The notes under the pieces: generated by a model | The model's database searches: none | What the model saw: the letters and a program-made list of their open reading frames with translations, nothing else | Told to the model about the DNA's origin: nothing | Assembly (NCBI RefSeq): GCF_030362935.1 | Contig: NZ_JAUCDY010000017.1 | Coordinates: forward strand, 1-56,109 | Origin: Thiopseudomonas acetoxidans | Lineage (GTDB): Bacteria; Pseudomonadota; Gammaproteobacteria; Pseudomonadales; Pseudomonadaceae | DNA length: 56,109 nt | Direction: 5' to 3' | Part shown: positions 33,489 to 41,900 of the stretch, piece after piece | Layout: every line of letters begins with the position of its first letter | Position numbering within the stretch: the first letter of the stretch is position 1 | Position numbers and translations under genes: made by a program

Positions 33489-34364
33489 ATGAAAAAAATT
33501 ATGATGACCAGCCTAGCAGGCGCTATCTTTACACTTACTGCAGGCAGTGCTCTAGCAGCAGCTCCTGCTGATTGGAGTAAGGTTCCTGCAACTAGCATTT
33601 CTTTGCTCTATCCGGGCGTCTCACCGATTGAGTGGATTACCAAAGGAACTGAACACGGTGGTGCGCGCGTATTACGTAAGGGTGAAACCTGCGCTGGGTG
33701 TCACTCAGAAGAAGTGGGTGATATGGGACAGCTGATTGCCAGCGGTGGCAAAATTGAGCCTAGCCCAATTCCAGGTAAAGCGCCTTTCATCGACGCCAAA
33801 GTACAGGCAGCTAACGATGGCGAAAACTTGTATTTGCGCTTTGTGTGGAAGCAGCCAGCAGCATCGGGTGCACCACAAATGGATGAAAACAACCCAGTAA
33901 AAATTGCTTATATGCTTGAAGCCGGCGATAAAGTCGAGCTAGCTGGGCAGAGCGGTTGCTGGGGCAGCTGTCACGGTGATGCGCGCACCATGCCGGGTGC
34001 CGCGGACACTAAAACAAAGTATGTAAAAGGCGGCTCATTGGCTGATGGTGTGTTCTACGATTTAAACCAGTGGCGCAGTGGTGAAAATAAAGCCTATGAC
34101 GGCTATGTGGCCACTGAGCGAGTAATGGAAGGTGGACAAGCGCTGGTTAGCGCAGATGGGAAACTTACCGACGGTGTTTGGACTGTAGAGTTCACACGTA
34201 AACTAAGAGGTGGCGAGGGCGATGTAGCACTTGAGTCGGGTAAAACCTATAACTTTGGTTTCGCCATCCATGACGACAGCTCTATAGGCCGTTTTCACCA
34301 TGTATCGCTTGGCTATAAGCTAGGTATCGATACCGAGGCTGATATCACTGCGCTTAAGCAGTAA
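33489..34364 (+). CDS. Ethylbenzene-dehydrogenase-like periplasmic cytochrome c
   Basis: A 291-residue exported protein with a signal peptide ending GSALAA. It has a CAGCH heme site at Cys68-His72 and a second, unusual CX3CH site at Cys157-His162 (CWGSCH). The region from about residue 90 on resembles the heme-binding gamma-subunit fold of ethylbenzene dehydrogenase/DMSO-reductase family (DAKVQAANDGENLYLRFVWK, and FAIHDDSSIGRFHHVSLGYK). Its place after nirT suggests that it carries electrons to NirS in place of cytochrome c551, which is absent here. That role is inference. A strong terminator follows. Confidence 0.8.
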   Translation: MKKIMMTSLAGAIFTLTAGSALAAAPADWSKVPATSISLLYPGVSPIEWITKGTEHGGARVLRKGETCAGCHSEEVGDMGQLIASGGKIEPSPIPGKAPFIDAKVQAANDGENLYLRFVWKQPAASGAPQMDENNPVKIAYMLEAGDKVELAGQSGCWGSCHGDARTMPGAADTKTKYVKGGSLADGVFYDLNQWRSGENKAYDGYVATERVMEGGQALVSADGKLTDGVWTVEFTRKLRGGEGDVALESGKTYNFGFAIHDDSSIGRFHHVSLGYKLGIDTEADITALKQ

Positions 34365-34382
34365 ATGGAGTTTTTGGTTAAC

Positions 34383-34421
34383 GGCGCTGTAACGCTTGCC
34401 TAAGTTACAGCGCCTTTTTTT
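34383..34421 (+). terminator. Terminator of the nirS operon
   Basis: GGCGCTGTAAC at 34383-34393 pairs perfectly with GTTACAGCGCC at 34404-34414, followed by seven T. Confidence 0.95.
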
Positions 34422-34445
34422 GTCAGCTTTATTTATCCAGAAACG

Positions 34446-34480
34446 AAAAAACCCGTTAAGCGTTAACTTAACGGGTTTTC
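34446..34480 (-). terminator. Terminator of the tRNA transcript
   Basis: ACCCGTTAAG and CTTAACGGGT form a perfect stem around a six-base loop, with A-runs on the left and TTTT on the right. On the minus strand it ends the tRNA-Val/tRNA-Asp transcript; it may also act on plus-strand read-through. Confidence 0.85.
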
Positions 34481-34486
34481 GTAATA

Positions 34487-34563
34487 TGGCGCAGTGGACG
34501 GGACTCGAACCCGCGACCCCCGGCGTGACAGGCCGGTATTCTAACCAACTGAACTACCACTGC
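34487..34563 (-). tRNA. tRNA-Asp (GTC)
   Basis: On the minus strand the acceptor stem GCAGTGG pairs with CCACTGC, followed by discriminator G and encoded CCA. The anticodon loop reads CCTGTCACG (anticodon GTC) and the T-arm is GCGGGTTCGAGTCCCGT. The length is 77 with CCA. It is the second gene of a two-tRNA transcript. Confidence 0.96.
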
Positions 34564-34578
34564 GCTACTTCTCAAGAG

Positions 34579-34654
34579 TGGTGGGTGATGACGGGATCGA
34601 ACCGCCGACCCTCTGCTTGTAAGGCAGATGCTCTCCCAGCTGAGCTAATCACCC
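34579..34654 (-). tRNA. tRNA-Val (TAC)
   Basis: The minus strand begins GGGTGATTAGCTCAGCTGGG, has anticodon TAC in CCTTACAAG, T-arm GGCGGTTCGATCCCGTC and encoded CCA. The acceptor GGGTGAT pairs with ATCACCC. It lies 15 bases upstream of tRNA-Asp, an order common in pseudomonads. Confidence 0.96.
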
Positions 34655-34675
34655 TTGTCTCTCGAAGTGGTGCGT

Positions 34676-34704
34676 ATATTAGTGATCCAATTTTGGTTTG
34701 GCAA
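34676..34704 (-). promoter_or_regulatory. Promoter of the tRNA pair
   Basis: On the minus strand TTGCCA and TAATAT are spaced by 17 bases and lie about 20 bases upstream of tRNA-Val. This is a strong sigma-70 match. Confidence 0.8.
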
Positions 34705-35066
34705 GCCCTAAACACGAAAAGATTTTTAAAGGATGTGGGAAAAGGAGGTTTTTTGTTCCGTTTAGCGGTTTAAAAACGTTTTGCGTACATGTAAGTATTT
34801 GAATTTGTTGGTTATTGTGTTTTGCTGTTGGTTTTTTTGATTTTCTTGCCGATAAAGCATGCTGAAGGCTTTGTTGTTGCAAAACAGCAACATGCACGTG
34901 TCAGTGACAAAACAAAAGCTGTGCTAGGAATATCGAAAGTATGACGCTGTAAAAAATGACAACAGCTAAAAAGAGTGGTTAATTATGTGACCTAGATCAC
35001 CATAGCTGAGTTTCTTTTATGGATAAGCAGCACGGGCAATCATTTTAATAGACGTAAGGACTTGTT
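34705..35066. other. Gene-free region between tRNA promoter and chemotaxis gene
   Basis: AT-rich, with no coding signal on either strand. GTAAGGA at 35055-35061 is the ribosome binding site of the next gene. No confident promoter is seen. Confidence 0.4.
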
Positions 35067-36641
35067 ATGAGTAATCAAGTTACTGTTAGCAAAGTTAGTG
35101 TTTTTCTCGTAGCAGCAATTAGCGCAGGCTATTTGTTGTTGGTGGGTTACCTTAACTGGCCTTTTGTTTATGGCGTGTTGGTAGCGTTGCCAATTATGGC
35201 TTTGTTGTTTTTTAGCACCTCTGCAGCAGATAAGGCTGAGCAGAGTGCGCAAAAAACCAATGATGAAACAGAGCTGACACGTTTAGCGCAGGAGTTGTCT
35301 GAATCGACCACCACGAATGCGCTCACCGCCGCAGGTGTGAGTCACTCGGCAGTACAGTTAAGGCAGAAGCTGGAATCCTTGGTGCAGACATCCGCCAGCA
35401 TTGAAGCCGGTGCGCAGCAGATGATTGTCACTGAACAGCAGACCGCGCAGTTAAGTGAAAGCGGTTTGGAAGCTGCTAGTGAAGTGCGTGAGCATAGTGA
35501 GTCGGGGCAGGCGGGATTGCATAAAAGCATTGCCGGCATGCAGCAGTTGAGTCAGCAGGCTATTGAAAACAGCGCGTTGGTTGATAGCCTGAGTCAACGC
35601 AGTAAGGAAATTCAACAAGTCACCTCGGTGATTCAAGAAATTGCCAGTCAAACCAACCTGTTAGCACTGAATGCGGCGATTGAAGCCGCGCGTGCGGGAG
35701 AGTACGGTCGCGGCTTTGCTGTAGTGGCTGATGAAGTACGCAGTTTAGCCGGTCGCACTGCAGCAGCCACTGAAGAAGTGGACACCATGGTGACCGACAT
35801 TCAACGCCACACGACTCAGGTAGCAGAGCAATTACAACGATTGATGGCTGAGCTAAATGATAGCGTCGGCTTGGTCGAAACAGCGGGCGAGCAGCTGGAT
35901 ACTATTACGCGATTAGCGACTAACGTTGAGGCGCAGATGTCAGAAATTGCTGGCGGCACACAAAATAACCGTTTGCGTTTGGATGAGTTATTTGGCTCGG
36001 TGGCCACTATGCGTCAGGATTTATCAGTCAGCGACGTGCAAACGGAGCAGCTGAGCCAAGCTGCCTTGTCGTTAGAAGAGCAAACTGAACGTATTAGCGA
36101 GCGTTTATCAGAAATTAGCCTGTCGCAGTACCACCAAGATGTGTATCAGCTAGCACGTGATGCAGCAGAAGCCATAGGTAAAAGATTTGAGCAAGATATA
36201 GACAAGGGTGTGATCACCCAAGGCGCGCTTTTTGACCGTAATTATCAGCCTATTCCTAATACGCACCCACAGAAGTACCGCACAAGCTTCGACAGCTATA
36301 CCGATTCGGTATTACCGGAAATCCAAGAGCCTGTTTTGCAAAAGCACCCGGGCGCAGTATTTGCTATCTCGGCCACTCAGGAAGGCTATATTGGTACGCA
36401 CAACACCCAGTACAGCCAGCCATTAACGGGCGATAAAGAGCGCGATTACTTAAATAACCGCACTAAGCGTATTTTCAATGACAAGGTCGGCAGCCGCAGC
36501 GGCAATCACCAAAAACCATTACTCTTGCAAACCTACATTCGCGAAACCGGCGAGCACATGCACGACCTCTCCGTGCCTATCTATGTACACGGCAAGCATT
36601 GGGGTGGGTTTAGGATTGGCTATCACCCAGAGCGGGGCTAG
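35067..36641 (+). CDS. Methyl-accepting chemotaxis protein with C-terminal sensor-like domain
   Basis: A 524-residue receptor. Two close N-terminal helices (residues about 9-28 and 29-50) leave almost no periplasmic loop. The signalling hairpin is intact: SQTNLLALNAAIEAARAGEY then GRGFAVVADEVRSLA around residues 193-225. After the coiled coil (to about 365) comes an extra C-terminal domain of about 155 residues (QLARDAAEAIGKRFEQDIDK, YRTSFDSYTDS, HNTQYSQPLTGDK, WGGFRIGY), reminiscent of a Cache fold. So the input domain seems to be cytoplasmic and C-terminal. The ligand is unknown. It stands alone, downstream of the nir operon. Confidence 0.85.
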   Translation: MSNQVTVSKVSVFLVAAISAGYLLLVGYLNWPFVYGVLVALPIMALLFFSTSAADKAEQSAQKTNDETELTRLAQELSESTTTNALTAAGVSHSAVQLRQKLESLVQTSASIEAGAQQMIVTEQQTAQLSESGLEAASEVREHSESGQAGLHKSIAGMQQLSQQAIENSALVDSLSQRSKEIQQVTSVIQEIASQTNLLALNAAIEAARAGEYGRGFAVVADEVRSLAGRTAAATEEVDTMVTDIQRHTTQVAEQLQRLMAELNDSVGLVETAGEQLDTITRLATNVEAQMSEIAGGTQNNRLRLDELFGSVATMRQDLSVSDVQTEQLSQAALSLEEQTERISERLSEISLSQYHQDVYQLARDAAEAIGKRFEQDIDKGVITQGALFDRNYQPIPNTHPQKYRTSFDSYTDSVLPEIQEPVLQKHPGAVFAISATQEGYIGTHNTQYSQPLTGDKERDYLNNRTKRIFNDKVGSRSGNHQKPLLLQTYIRETGEHMHDLSVPIYVHGKHWGGFRIGYHPERG

Positions 36642-37029
36642 GGCGGACTAGTCTTATTATGTGCCGCTTCTGCGGCTCGTTTAAACTCTAGCGATATTGT
36701 CTGAGTTGGCTGTACAGTTTTCTAGCATTACACTTATTGATAAGCATTTTCCACAGCCCTCAAGGTTGAGCGCCCAGTTTCACTTGAAATAAAGTTGTTT
36801 GCCGAGTGTAAAATTAATCAGCGTCGACTAGAATGTATTGTTTGTGGTATACCAATCGCAGGCACAGGCAGTTGGCCATTATCAAGAAGAACAACAAGCA
36901 GGCCAAGCTTCATACTAACTGGATGCTTGAGGGCTAACACCTAAAGCTAGTGTTCGGCTTGGTTAGGGCGGCAAATACATGCAACACAAAGCAGAAAAAA
37001 GAACTTTGTTTTATCTGTAAAAAAAATAT
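36642..37029. other. Gene-free region before the flagellin promoter
   Basis: About 390 bases with no clear gene. A 34-codon frame at 36833-36937 encodes a very basic peptide but lacks a ribosome binding site and is probably chance or an old fragment. Confidence 0.4.
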
Positions 37030-37056
37030 TAAAGTTTTTTTAACCCAGACCGATAA
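37030..37056 (+). promoter_or_regulatory. FliA (sigma-28) promoter of fliC
   Basis: TAAAGTTT at 37030-37037, an 11-base spacer, and ACCGATAA at 37049-37056 match the sigma-28 consensus TAAAGTTT-N11-GCCGATAA with one difference. It lies 82 bases before the fliC ATG. Confidence 0.92.
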
Positions 37057-37138
37057 ACTAATCAAGCAAGTATGATTTCAAGCTTAAGGCACGGTACTTA
37101 AGCTTTTTAATGTAAAACGTCCAGTGGAGGACAACATC

Positions 37139-38329
37139 ATGGCACTATCCGTTAATACTAACGTTTCCGCGTTAAACACTCAGCGTAACCTAAACGCATC
37201 TACCAATCAGTTGTCTGTCTCTTTGCAGCGTCTTTCTACGGGTTCGCGTATTAACAGCGCTAAGGACGATGCCGCGGGCTTGCAAATTGCTAACCGCTTG
37301 ACCAGCCAGATTAATGGCCTAAACGTAGCCGTTAAAAACTCTAACGACGGTATCTCCATGGCGCAAACCGCTGAGGGTGCGCTGGAGCAGTCCACCAGTA
37401 TTTTGCAGCGTATGCGTGACTTGGCGCTGCAATCAGCTAACGGCTCTAACAGTGCCGATGAGCGTAAAGCGCTTAATGGTGAAGTGAACGAGCTGAAAAA
37501 AGAGCTAGATCGTATTGCCAACACCACCAGCTTTGGTGGTAAAAAGCTACTGGATGGTGGTTTTGGTACCACGACGTTCCAAGTGGGTTCGGCGGCTAAC
37601 GAAAGCATCAGCGTGAAGATTGATGAGATGAGTACTAGTTCGCTAAAATCCACTTACAGTTCAGGAACACTAAGCGGTGCAGCTTCGGGTGCAGCTAGTA
37701 CTGACAAGTTTCTAAACTTAGCGGTAAAAACATCAGGTACAACCGAAGCTCAGGTGATTTCAGTAGCTATTAATGGTGGTGAGTCAAAAGAAGAGCTAAA
37801 TCAGTTAATAGCAACAACTATCAACGATGCTAACATCGGTATTGGGGTGCATGAAAACGCAGCTGGTGGCTTTGATGTTCTATCGAAAGATACAATAGGT
37901 GCAGCAGCGGGTGATATTGAATCCATAAGCTACATAACTTCTGGAGCTGTAGCAGCCAGTGGTGCTATCAATAAGGCTGTAGTGAGTAGTGGAAATGTAG
38001 GTGTTGTAAAAGATGCAGCTATTAAAGATTTGTCACTTGAAACTGTTACAGGTGCGCAGAAGGCCATCCTAACGATTGATCAGGCAATTCAAAGCATCGA
38101 TGCCCAGCGTGCAGATCTCGGTGCAGTACAAAATCGCTTTGAAAACACCATATCCAACCTGCAAAATATCGCAGAAAACGTCTCGGGTGCTCGTGGTCGC
38201 ATCAAAGACACTGACTTCGCCTCAGAAACTGCCAACCTAAGTAAGCAGCAGATTCTGCAGCAAGCCGGTACCGCGATTCTGGCTCAGGCCAACCAACTGC
38301 CACAAGCAGTCCTCAGTCTGCTGCGCTAA
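37139..38329 (+). CDS. fliC: Flagellin FliC
   Basis: The 396-residue flagellin starts MALSVNTNVSALNTQRNLNA at ATG 37139 after GTGGAGG; a GTG- or ATG-type start 15 bases upstream would be atypical. The conserved D0/D1 N-terminal region spans about residues 1-165 (LSTGSRINSAKDDAAGLQIA) and the C-terminal region about 300-396, ending LPQAVLSLLR. The central surface domain is short and rich in Ser, Thr, Ala and Gly, with many possible O-glycosylation sites. It is driven by a sigma-28 promoter and closed by a terminator. Glycan-synthesis genes follow directly. Confidence 0.96.
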   Translation: MALSVNTNVSALNTQRNLNASTNQLSVSLQRLSTGSRINSAKDDAAGLQIANRLTSQINGLNVAVKNSNDGISMAQTAEGALEQSTSILQRMRDLALQSANGSNSADERKALNGEVNELKKELDRIANTTSFGGKKLLDGGFGTTTFQVGSAANESISVKIDEMSTSSLKSTYSSGTLSGAASGAASTDKFLNLAVKTSGTTEAQVISVAINGGESKEELNQLIATTINDANIGIGVHENAAGGFDVLSKDTIGAAAGDIESISYITSGAVAASGAINKAVVSSGNVGVVKDAAIKDLSLETVTGAQKAILTIDQAIQSIDAQRADLGAVQNRFENTISNLQNIAENVSGARGRIKDTDFASETANLSKQQILQQAGTAILAQANQLPQAVLSLLR

Positions 38330-38365
38330 ACCGCAAACCCAGACCGCCCCGCAAGGGGCGGGAAT

Positions 38366-38400
38366 CAAAAAAGGCCCGCACAAGTTGTGGGCCTTTTTTA
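38366..38400 (+). terminator. Terminator of fliC
   Basis: AAAAAAGGCCCGCACAA pairs with TTGTGGGCCTTTTTT around a short loop; it is preceded by a second GC-rich hairpin at 38347-38361 (CCCCGCAAGGGGCGG). Confidence 0.93.
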
Positions 38401-38420
38401 TATGAAAGTTAACATGTTGA

Positions 38421-38714
38421 ACTGGCCAATTAGCTAAAACCATCCGCCGCGGCGAACTGGAAACCACCAGCATCAACCAGGCTTATTTGCAACGCGGCAA
38501 TTTGCATGTAGAGTTACTGGGTCGCGGTTTTGCCTGGCTTGATAGCGGAACCCACGAAAGCCTGCTTGAAGCCAGCCTCTTTGTCGAAACAATTGAGAAG
38601 TGCCAAGGCTACAAAATTGCCTGCCTGGAAGAAATCGCCTATAACAACGGCTGGCTAAGCAAAGAACAGCTACGAGAACAAGGGCAAGCCTTAAGCAAAA
38701 ATAGTTATGGGTAG
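38421..38714 (+). pseudogene. rmlA: rmlA stump (glucose-1-phosphate thymidylyltransferase C-terminus)
   Basis: The frame from 38421 reads TGQLAKTIRRGELETTSINQ, then LHVELLGRGFAWLDSGTHES and VETIEKCQGYKIACLEEIAY before NNGWLSKEQL. This is the last third of RmlA/RfbA, which makes dTDP-glucose from TTP and glucose-1-phosphate. The N-terminal nucleotidyltransferase core is missing; a TGA at 38418 blocks the frame. It lies 20 bases after the fliC terminator. Either a cluster was inserted here and trimmed, or rmlA was lost when a complete dTDP-sugar locus recombined. The cell needs another rmlA copy for the following pathway. Confidence 0.88.
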
Positions 38715-38740
38715 TATTTGTTGGATTTGGTTGAAAGAAA

Positions 38741-39601
38741 ATGAAGATTCTTCATGTCGGAATTTATGACAAATTGCTGCCACCATTTATTGAACTGATT
38801 AAAAAAAGTTTTGATTTTAATCAGCATGTGTTTTTATTACATTTAGGTATGGGTAACATCCCTCACGACCAAAATGTAAAAGTTTATGAGCGTAAAATAA
38901 TAGAAAGACTGAAATTTTATTTCGTTGCGCTACTCAAAATGCACAGGTCAGATAAATTAATACTGCATGGTTTATTTGATATAAAGCTTATCTTTGTTCT
39001 CTTCTTCACCCCTTGGCTTTTGAGAAAATGCTATTGGGCTATATGGGGCGGCGATCTTTATGTGTATAAGTCGTATGAAGTCCCAGCCAAGCAAGGTGAA
39101 ACCAAAAATATTTTGGTAGGTAACTCTGCTGATCCAAGCAATAACCACCTTAAAGCTCTTGAAAAGCTTTTGCCTTTTAAAGAACAAGATATCGCTATCT
39201 ATTGCCCGCTTTCATATGGAAATCATGAGCATGCCCAAAAAGTTATTAAGCAGGGTAAAGAATGGTTTGGTGATAAATTTAAGCCGCTGACTAAATTCAT
39301 GCCGTTTGATGAATATTTAAAGCTGCTGGGTACCATCGATATAGCGATCTTTAACCATAAGCGACAGCAAGCGATGGGTAACACCATAACTTTATTGGGG
39401 CTGGGTAAAACAGTTTATATGCGCAGTGATACCACGCAGTGGCAGTTTTTTCAAAATAAGCAAATAACAGTTGGTGATGCGGAAGAAATAAAAGACTTAA
39501 GTGTTTTAGATGTGAGCGGTAATAGAGACAAGATTAAACAGCATTTTTCGAAAGAGAACTTTATTAGTCAGTTGGAAAGTATTTTTGAGAGTGGTAATTA
39601 A
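38741..39601 (+). CDS. GT56-type (WecF-like) 4-amino-4,6-dideoxyhexose transferase, internally shortened
   Basis: A 286-residue protein of the Glyco_transf_56 family (WecF/RffT, which adds Fuc4NAc from dTDP-Fuc4NAc in enterobacterial common antigen). Motifs: MKILHVGIYDKLLPPFIELI, KCYWAIWGGDLY, NILVGNSADPSNNHLKALEK, LSYGN and FNHKRQQAMGN. Against the N-terminal domain of the 41901 protein it aligns throughout except for a gap of about 48 residues between WGGDLY (near residue 106) and YEVPAK. E. coli WecF is about 360 residues, so this copy seems to have lost an internal segment in frame. Activity is uncertain. It abuts the formyltransferase gene with no gap. Confidence 0.82.
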   Translation: MKILHVGIYDKLLPPFIELIKKSFDFNQHVFLLHLGMGNIPHDQNVKVYERKIIERLKFYFVALLKMHRSDKLILHGLFDIKLIFVLFFTPWLLRKCYWAIWGGDLYVYKSYEVPAKQGETKNILVGNSADPSNNHLKALEKLLPFKEQDIAIYCPLSYGNHEHAQKVIKQGKEWFGDKFKPLTKFMPFDEYLKLLGTIDIAIFNHKRQQAMGNTITLLGLGKTVYMRSDTTQWQFFQNKQITVGDAEEIKDLSVLDVSGNRDKIKQHFSKENFISQLESIFESGN

Positions 39602-40486
39602 ATGAAAGTTGCTTTTTATTTGATGAATTCTAAAGGTTTGTACGTGCTGCAGAATTTTTTAAATAAGTTTGGTGGGTGTGCAGTTGAGTATGTTGTTGGC
39701 GCAAGAGATTTAAATGTTCAAAATGATTATTTTTATGAAATAAAAAGCCTAGCTTCACAAGCTCAAATAGGCTTTTATGAAAGAACAGAGTTTCCAGTAG
39801 AAAAAGAGCGACGGTTCAATGGCTATAAGTTTTCAGTTGGTTGGCGTTGGTTGATTAAGAATGAAGAAAACCTGATCGTGTTTCATGATTCTTTGTTGCC
39901 AAAATATCGAGGATTTGCTCCATTGGTTAACTCGTTAATTAATAATGAGCAGGCTTGCGGGGTAACTGCTTTATTAGCAGATGCCAAGTACGATTGCGGT
40001 GATATAATAGAGCAGAAATCAATTTGTTTTGACTATCCGCTAAAGATCCAAGACGCAATAGAGAAAATTGAGCCACTTTATTTTGATTTGATTGATAGGA
40101 TTTATCAGAAATTATTAAATGGAAAGCATCTTGACAGGCAAGAGCAAGATGATAGCCAAGCTACTTATAGCCCTTGGCTAGATGAGGAAGATTATTTTAT
40201 AAACTGGCAGTGGTCGGCTGAGAAAATAGTTAATTTTGTAAATGCCGTTGGCTATCCATATAATGGCGCAAAAGCAAGAGTTAATAACAGTGTAGTTATT
40301 TTTTCGGATGTTGAGTCAGTTAATGATTTAGTCGTTGAACACAGAGAAAGGCATATAGGGAAAGTGCTTTTGGTGGAGGATGGTTGTCCTGTAATTATAT
40401 GTAAAACTGGGATGCTTAAGTTGATTGAAATTAAAACCCCAACAAATGAGCAAGTAAAAATAAACTTTAGAAGTAGGTTTTGTTAG
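39602..40486 (+). CDS. Sugar N-formyltransferase (methionyl-tRNA formyltransferase fold)
   Basis: A 294-residue formyltransferase. The catalytic triad region is present: HDSLLPKYRGFAPLVNSLIN (the Asn equivalent replaced by His-Asp at residues near 98, then SLLPKYRG) and GVTALLADAKYDCGDIIEQK with the catalytic Asp. Such enzymes use 10-formyltetrahydrofolate to formylate the amino group of dTDP-4-amino-4,6-dideoxyhexoses (VioF, FdtF and relatives). The C-terminal part (WSAEKIVNFVNAVGYPYNGA) resembles the Fmt-like C-terminal domain. It lies between a GT56 gene and a WecE-type aminotransferase, which fits that substrate. Confidence 0.85.
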   Translation: MKVAFYLMNSKGLYVLQNFLNKFGGCAVEYVVGARDLNVQNDYFYEIKSLASQAQIGFYERTEFPVEKERRFNGYKFSVGWRWLIKNEENLIVFHDSLLPKYRGFAPLVNSLINNEQACGVTALLADAKYDCGDIIEQKSICFDYPLKIQDAIEKIEPLYFDLIDRIYQKLLNGKHLDRQEQDDSQATYSPWLDEEDYFINWQWSAEKIVNFVNAVGYPYNGAKARVNNSVVIFSDVESVNDLVVEHRERHIGKVLLVEDGCPVIICKTGMLKLIEIKTPTNEQVKINFRSRFC

Positions 40487-41643
40487 TGATTACATTCAAT
40501 CTTCCCCCTTACACCAGCAACGAAGACCAATATGTTCTTGAAGCCATGCGCAGCCCCAAGATGTCAGGCGATGGTCCTTTTACGCAGAAGTGTCAGACTT
40601 GGTTTGAACAAAAACTGCCATGCAAGCGAGCGTTGTTAACGCCTTCCTGCACAGCAGCTTTGGAAATGGCAGCTATTTTGATTGATACCCAAGCTGGGGA
40701 CGAAATCATTATGCCCAGTTATACATTTGTTAGTACTGCTAATGCTTTTGTATTGCGTGGGGCAAAAATCGTTTTTGTCGATATTCGCCCGGATACGATG
40801 AATATTGACGAAACCAAAATCGAAGCAGCTATTACGAATAAAACCAAAGCCATCGTGCCAGTTCACTATGCCGGCGTTGCTTGTGAAATGGACAGCATTA
40901 TGGATATTGCCCAACGCCATAATCTGTATGTGATCGAAGATGCCGCTCAAGGCATGATGAGCAGCTATAAAGGTAAAGCGCTAGGCACAATAGGCCATTT
41001 AGGTGCATTTAGCTTTCATGAAACCAAAAACTACACCAGCGGTGGTGAGGGTGGTTTGCTGATTATTAACGATGAAAAATTCAAAGAACGCGCTGAAATC
41101 ATCCGTGAAAAAGGCACGAACCGCAGCCAATTTTTCCGTGGCATGGTGGATAAATATAGTTGGGTCGATATTGGTAGCAGCTATTTGTTGAACGACATCA
41201 GCGCTGCTTATCTATACGGTAATATTGAAAAAGCTGATGAAATCAACCAAAACCGCCTAAACACCTGGCAAGCCTACTACACAGGTTTGCAACCCCTTGC
41301 AAAAGCAGGACACATTGAACTGCCCACAGTGCCATGTCACTGCCAACACAACGCCCACATGTTCTACATCAAACTGGCAGATATTGAAACACGCAGAGAT
41401 CTGATAGAGTACCTAAAAGCACAAGGCGTCATGGCCGTCTTCCACTACATTCCCTTGCATTCTTCTGTTGCGGGTAAAGAACTAGGCGTGCTGAGTGGCG
41501 AGGATGCTTACAGCACGAAAGAAAGTGCAAGGCTGCTGAGGCTGCCGATATTTTATGGAGTGAGCTGTGAGCAAATTGAGCGAGTTGTGGAGGCGGTTTA
41601 TGGCTTTACAGATAAGGCGGGCTCAAAATTTGAGTGCTGTTAG
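40486..41643 (+). CDS. dTDP-4-amino-4,6-dideoxyhexose transaminase (WecE/RffA family)
   Basis: A PLP-dependent DegT/DnrJ/EryC1/StrS aminotransferase of 385 residues. The GTG at 40486 is chosen because it gives MITFNLPPYTSNEDQ, which matches the MIPFNxPP start of WecE; a TTG two codons earlier is also open. The PLP lysine is in SFHETKNYTSGGEGG, and GDEIIMPSYTFVSTANAFVL and VIEDAAQG are typical. WecE makes dTDP-Fuc4N from the 4-keto-6-deoxy sugar with glutamate. The start overlaps the formyltransferase stop by one base. The sugar could be Fuc4N or Qui4N (viosamine); GT56 neighbours favour Fuc4N. Confidence 0.88.
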   Translation: MITFNLPPYTSNEDQYVLEAMRSPKMSGDGPFTQKCQTWFEQKLPCKRALLTPSCTAALEMAAILIDTQAGDEIIMPSYTFVSTANAFVLRGAKIVFVDIRPDTMNIDETKIEAAITNKTKAIVPVHYAGVACEMDSIMDIAQRHNLYVIEDAAQGMMSSYKGKALGTIGHLGAFSFHETKNYTSGGEGGLLIINDEKFKERAEIIREKGTNRSQFFRGMVDKYSWVDIGSSYLLNDISAAYLYGNIEKADEINQNRLNTWQAYYTGLQPLAKAGHIELPTVPCHCQHNAHMFYIKLADIETRRDLIEYLKAQGVMAVFHYIPLHSSVAGKELGVLSGEDAYSTKESARLLRLPIFYGVSCEQIERVVEAVYGFTDKAGSKFECC

Positions 41644-41900
41644 GAGTAGCTTTGCAATGTTAGTTAAAGATGACACTTAACTTTAAGTGCTAGCTCGAAA
41701 TAGTGGCTGAAGCTGTGCGCATAGAGATGGTGCCGTGTAATAGTAAGCCTGTATTGATTTACTATTTTATTTCATACTATTTTGGAGTTCCTTGAGCATT
41801 TTTAGACGCCAAAGCATAGCTTATCGTAGATGTTTCAAAATGCTATAACAAGACCTGGCACAACACTTTTGGTTTATAAATAATTAAATTTTAATATTAA

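Noticed and set aside
34396..34773. 125-codon plus-strand frame across the two tRNA genes
   Set aside because: It is the antisense translation of tRNA-Asp and tRNA-Val (MAQWTGLEPATPGVTGRYSN is a well-known artefact of that kind). The segment is fully explained by the tRNAs.
36833..36937. 34-codon basic peptide upstream of fliC
   Set aside because: No ribosome binding site, no family match by eye and no conserved context.
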